Source of the DNA: Deltaproteobacteria bacterium
Lineage (GTDB): Bacteria; Desulfobacterota; DSM-4660; Desulfatiglandales; B25-G16
Assembly: GCA_020348625.1 (NCBI GenBank)
Contig: CP070752.1
Span: 2,746,766 to 2,754,530, forward strand
Length of the DNA stretch: 7,765 nt
Reading direction: 5' to 3'
The position numbers and the translations under genes are program-made. The notes under the pieces are model-generated. The model worked only from the letters and a program-made list of their open reading frames with translations. It made no database searches and was not told where the DNA came from. Positions within the stretch are counted from its first letter, which is position 1. Every line of letters begins with the position of its first letter. Of this stretch, positions 6,001-7,765 are shown piece after piece.

Positions 6001-6013
6001 GAAAGGAGGTGAT
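6001..6013 (+). promoter_or_regulatory. Very strong Shine-Dalgarno sequence with no gene behind it
   Basis: GAAAGGAGGTGAT matches the complement of the 16S rRNA 3' tail over about 13 bases. The nearest start-like codons give only very short frames: TTG 6013 (12 codons, too close) and ATG 6032 (MKRG then stop). The real receptor start is 74 bases downstream with its own AAGGAGGAG. A near-identical GAAAGGGGGTGAT lies at 544-556 in the TAXI leader. Confidence 0.45.
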
Positions 6014-6086
6014 TGCCGAGCAACAAAAAGGATGAAAAGGGGTTAATTTAGTTAGCAGAAACTTTTTATGTAAGGAGGAGAGCACG

Positions 6087-7133
6087 ATGAAGAGACATAT
6101 TTTATGGCAAATCTGCGTTGTTGGGATCATTCTTGTCGTTGTATCGCTTCCGGCAGCCGCACAACCAACAGCTGCCAAACCAATGGTGGAAAAAATAGCG
6201 CACGTATGGCCTGAGACCAGTTGGCCCGGCCAAACCATTATAATGTTTGCAGAAGGCGTAGAAAAAGCTACCGGTGGGAAACTTAAGTTTGAGTATTTCT
6301 TAGGCGGGACCCTGTTCAGCTCTTATGGTGATGCTCTCAAGAGCTGCCTAGATGGGGTTCAGCCCTTTTTATACATGTATCCGCCTATGCTGGCAGAATA
6401 TGATCAGCGCTGGAATGTCATGGGTTTGCCGGGAGCCATAATGGGTGATGAACATATGCAGCGTATTTCACATCAATCGGTGGCCTATAAGAAGCTCAAT
6501 GAGGAGTATGCAGCAAAGACAGGCGTTAAGGTTTTGTTCTGGTATTATCTCATCCCCTATGGCGATATTCCATTCAATACCAAACGCCCGCTCGTGACCC
6601 CAGCTGACTGGAAAGGTCTTAAAATAAGGGTCGCGCCGATGGAAGTGCAGCAAATGGCGGTCAGGGCTCTCGGTGCAAGCCCGATAGTGCTTCAGACACT
6701 TGAAGTGCTCTCCGCGGTGAGCCAGGGCACCGTAGATGGTGGGATCATTACCCCGGGTACGGCAATGACATCATGGAAGGCTGACGAAACCATGCAATAT
6801 CTGACCATTCCTCGCGGAGGATGGGCCTTCAACAACAGCCCGATCGGTTTTGTCGTGAACATGAAATGGTGGAACAAGCTGCCCAAAGACATGCAGGATG
6901 AGATCACTGGGGCGCTGCCGGATATTATAAAGAAAGGTCGGGCGCACGCACAGAGTACCAACGAGGCGTTGTTGAATAAATATAAAGCGGTACCTGAGAA
7001 CACGGTGTCCTACCTAACCGAAGAACAGACTAAGGTGTGGGATGAGCTGGTGCGGAAGGAGGCTTTGCCCAAGGCTCTCGAAAAAATTCCCGGCACAAAG
7101 GAGTTGTACGACGATTTCAGGAAGTACAGGTAG
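6087..7133 (+). CDS. DctP family TRAP transporter solute-binding receptor
   Basis: This 348-residue periplasmic receptor should capture a carboxylate-type solute for the DctQM permease that begins downstream. AAGGAGGAG (6072-6080) fixes ATG 6087. Residues 1-25 are a signal peptide (MKRH, a hydrophobic stretch, then LPAAA before Gln26), with no lipobox. The DctP fold follows: HVWPETSWPGQTIIMFAEGV (39-58), GKLKFEYFLGGTLF (64-77), DWKGLKIRVAPMEVQQMAVR (174-193) with Arg181 at the place of the conserved carboxylate-binding arginine, ALGASPI (194-200), and LSAVSQGTVDGGI (208-220). Usual family members have a polar ENP-like stretch after VDG, whereas this one has IITPG, as in an uncommon subgroup. 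The substrate is therefore probably an organic acid but cannot be named. A 186-base gap with a strong hairpin separates it from the small permease. The IclR gene upstream is co-oriented. Confidence 0.96.
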   Translation: MKRHILWQICVVGIILVVVSLPAAAQPTAAKPMVEKIAHVWPETSWPGQTIIMFAEGVEKATGGKLKFEYFLGGTLFSSYGDALKSCLDGVQPFLYMYPPMLAEYDQRWNVMGLPGAIMGDEHMQRISHQSVAYKKLNEEYAAKTGVKVLFWYYLIPYGDIPFNTKRPLVTPADWKGLKIRVAPMEVQQMAVRALGASPIVLQTLEVLSAVSQGTVDGGIITPGTAMTSWKADETMQYLTIPRGGWAFNNSPIGFVVNMKWWNKLPKDMQDEITGALPDIIKKGRAHAQSTNEALLNKYKAVPENTVSYLTEEQTKVWDELVRKEALPKALEKIPGTKELYDDFRKYR

Positions 7134-7202
7134 ATTTACAAACGCCGTTGGAACAGCGTGAAGCATGCAGAAGGAACGTCGAGTTAATGCGTTTTGCTAG
7201 AC

Positions 7203-7233
7203 GAGGGCCGGGGAATGCGTTTCCCCGGCTCTC
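7203..7233 (+). terminator. GC-rich hairpin between receptor and small permease genes
   Basis: GAGGGCCGGGGAA (7203-7215) pairs with TTCCCCGGCTCTC (7221-7233) around a TGCGT loop: 13 base pairs including one G-U. There is no run of U after it, only CTTGCGGTTCTATT, so termination would be partial. Placed between a receptor gene and its permease, such a stem could protect the 3' end of the receptor message or reduce read-through, giving more receptor than permease. This is a common arrangement in binding-protein transporters. An imperfect palindrome, ACGCcGTTggAACaGCGT, lies at 7142-7159 just after the receptor stop. Confidence 0.6.
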
Positions 7234-7319
7234 CTTGCGGTTCTATTAAGCAAGACGTGTCATCCAAACTCATCAAAATGCCCCTTATGCCAAGGGCTGA
7301 TTCCATGAGAGGAGATATT

Positions 7320-7765
7320 ATGGGTCATATAGGCAGAACGATCGACAAGGGTCTTGACTTTCTGATTATGGGTATGAACGGAGGATTCCTGATCCTGCTT
7401 GCGACAGTGACCTTTATCGAGGTGTTTACGAGATATATTTGGGGATTCAGTACTTCACAGGTTTCATCGTGGTGTGTATTTTTCCTGATGTGGATCTCTT
7501 TTAGTGTAATAGGCATTGCTCATAAAGAAAAGAAACATATCGTGATGGGGACCTTGGGGGAGCATCTAACCAACACCGGAAAAATAAAGGCTGGGATATA
7601 CTTGGACATCTTTATAAACGTTACCGTAATTATGTTCGGTATCGTTTTTTCGTATCTGGGGATCGTCATTGTAGCTAAAGCCAAGGCAACGGGATATCAT
7701 ACTACTATAGACTTTGTACCCTATTACTGGTTATGGTACCTGGCACTGCCGGTCGGAGCCTTATC
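7320..7765 (+). CDS. TRAP transporter small permease subunit, DctQ type (3' end outside window)
   Basis: An open frame runs from ATG 7320 to the window edge: 148 codons of an expected 160-190. AGAGGAG (7308-7314) is five bases upstream. In-frame ATGs at 7278, 7287 and 7305 have weaker sites. DctQ forms the small membrane subunit that pairs with the large DctM transport channel and docks the solute receptor. Hydrophobic segments cover about residues 12-40, 50-68, 93-118 and from 134 on, matching the four-helix DctQ plan. Segment RTIDKGLDFLIMGMNGGFLI (6-25) and the region IGIAHKEKKHIVMG (64-77) after the second helix are family-like. The Glu-Glu pair common at the start of helix 2 is Ser-Ser (49-50) here, before Trp51. 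A dctM gene should follow directly beyond 7765. Confidence 0.92.
   Translation, partial: MGHIGRTIDKGLDFLIMGMNGGFLILLATVTFIEVFTRYIWGFSTSQVSSWCVFFLMWISFSVIGIAHKEKKHIVMGTLGEHLTNTGKIKAGIYLDIFINVTVIMFGIVFSYLGIVIVAKAKATGYHTTIDFVPYYWLWYLALPVGAL

Noticed and set aside
5907..6030. Further open frames after the small Cys-motif frame
   Set aside because: Two frames stay open for 30-40 codons but have no start, no ribosome binding site and no recognisable motif. This is compatible with chance.
4846..7205. GTTTTGCTAGA-x-GAG found at 4846-4860 and 7191-7205
   Set aside because: A 14 of 15 match between two sites is roughly what chance gives in a window of this size. One copy is in the orphan frame region and the other in a gap, with no shared context.

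Overview
The window looks like part of a mid-GC bacterial chromosome from a TRAP-transporter-rich, probably anaerobic proteobacterial lineage, with Desulfobacterota or Syntrophobacteria-like as the best guess. This is inferred from two different TRAP importers side by side, strong AGGAGG-type ribosome binding sites, and the style of the proteins. No rRNA, tRNA, CRISPR array, transposase or integrase was seen.

Layout, left to right. (a) Positions 1-125, minus strand: the first 41 codons of a probable cupin protein, cut by the window edge. It starts with GTG behind a good ribosome binding site. (b) 126-642: a divergent intergenic and leader region with a candidate promoter near 463-491 and a chain of very short overlapping reading frames. 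(c) 643-3602: a two-gene TAXI-type TRAP operon, made of a periplasmic TAXI solute receptor and a fused 4TM/12TM permease. (d) 3700-4407, minus strand: a conserved integral membrane protein of unknown function with its own recognisable promoter. (e) 4408-5006: a regulatory interval that also holds an orphan coding-like frame on the minus strand. (f) 5007-5789: an IclR-family regulator behind a candidate promoter and an IclR-like inverted repeat. (g) 5790-6086: a leader with a small Cys-rich frame, a strong palindrome and an unused Shine-Dalgarno sequence. (h) 6087-7133: a DctP-family TRAP solute receptor. (i) 7134-7319: a gap with a strong GC-rich hairpin. (j) 7320-7765: the start of a DctQ-type small TRAP permease running off the window, with a DctM large permease expected next.

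How the parts may work together. Each TRAP importer pairs a secreted solute receptor with an ion-gradient-driven inner-membrane permease. The TAXI system is complete as receptor plus fused permease. The DctP system is complete only if a dctM lies beyond position 7765. The IclR regulator lies directly upstream of, and co-oriented with, the DctP-type genes. IclR proteins often control uptake and catabolism of organic or aromatic acids, so local control of this transporter is a reasonable inference. The substrate of neither importer can be read from the sequence. I found no clearly new biological system. The points most worth checking are the leader mini-ORFs, the orphan frame at 4710-4904, the Cys-motif peptide at 5829-5906 and the unassigned membrane protein.
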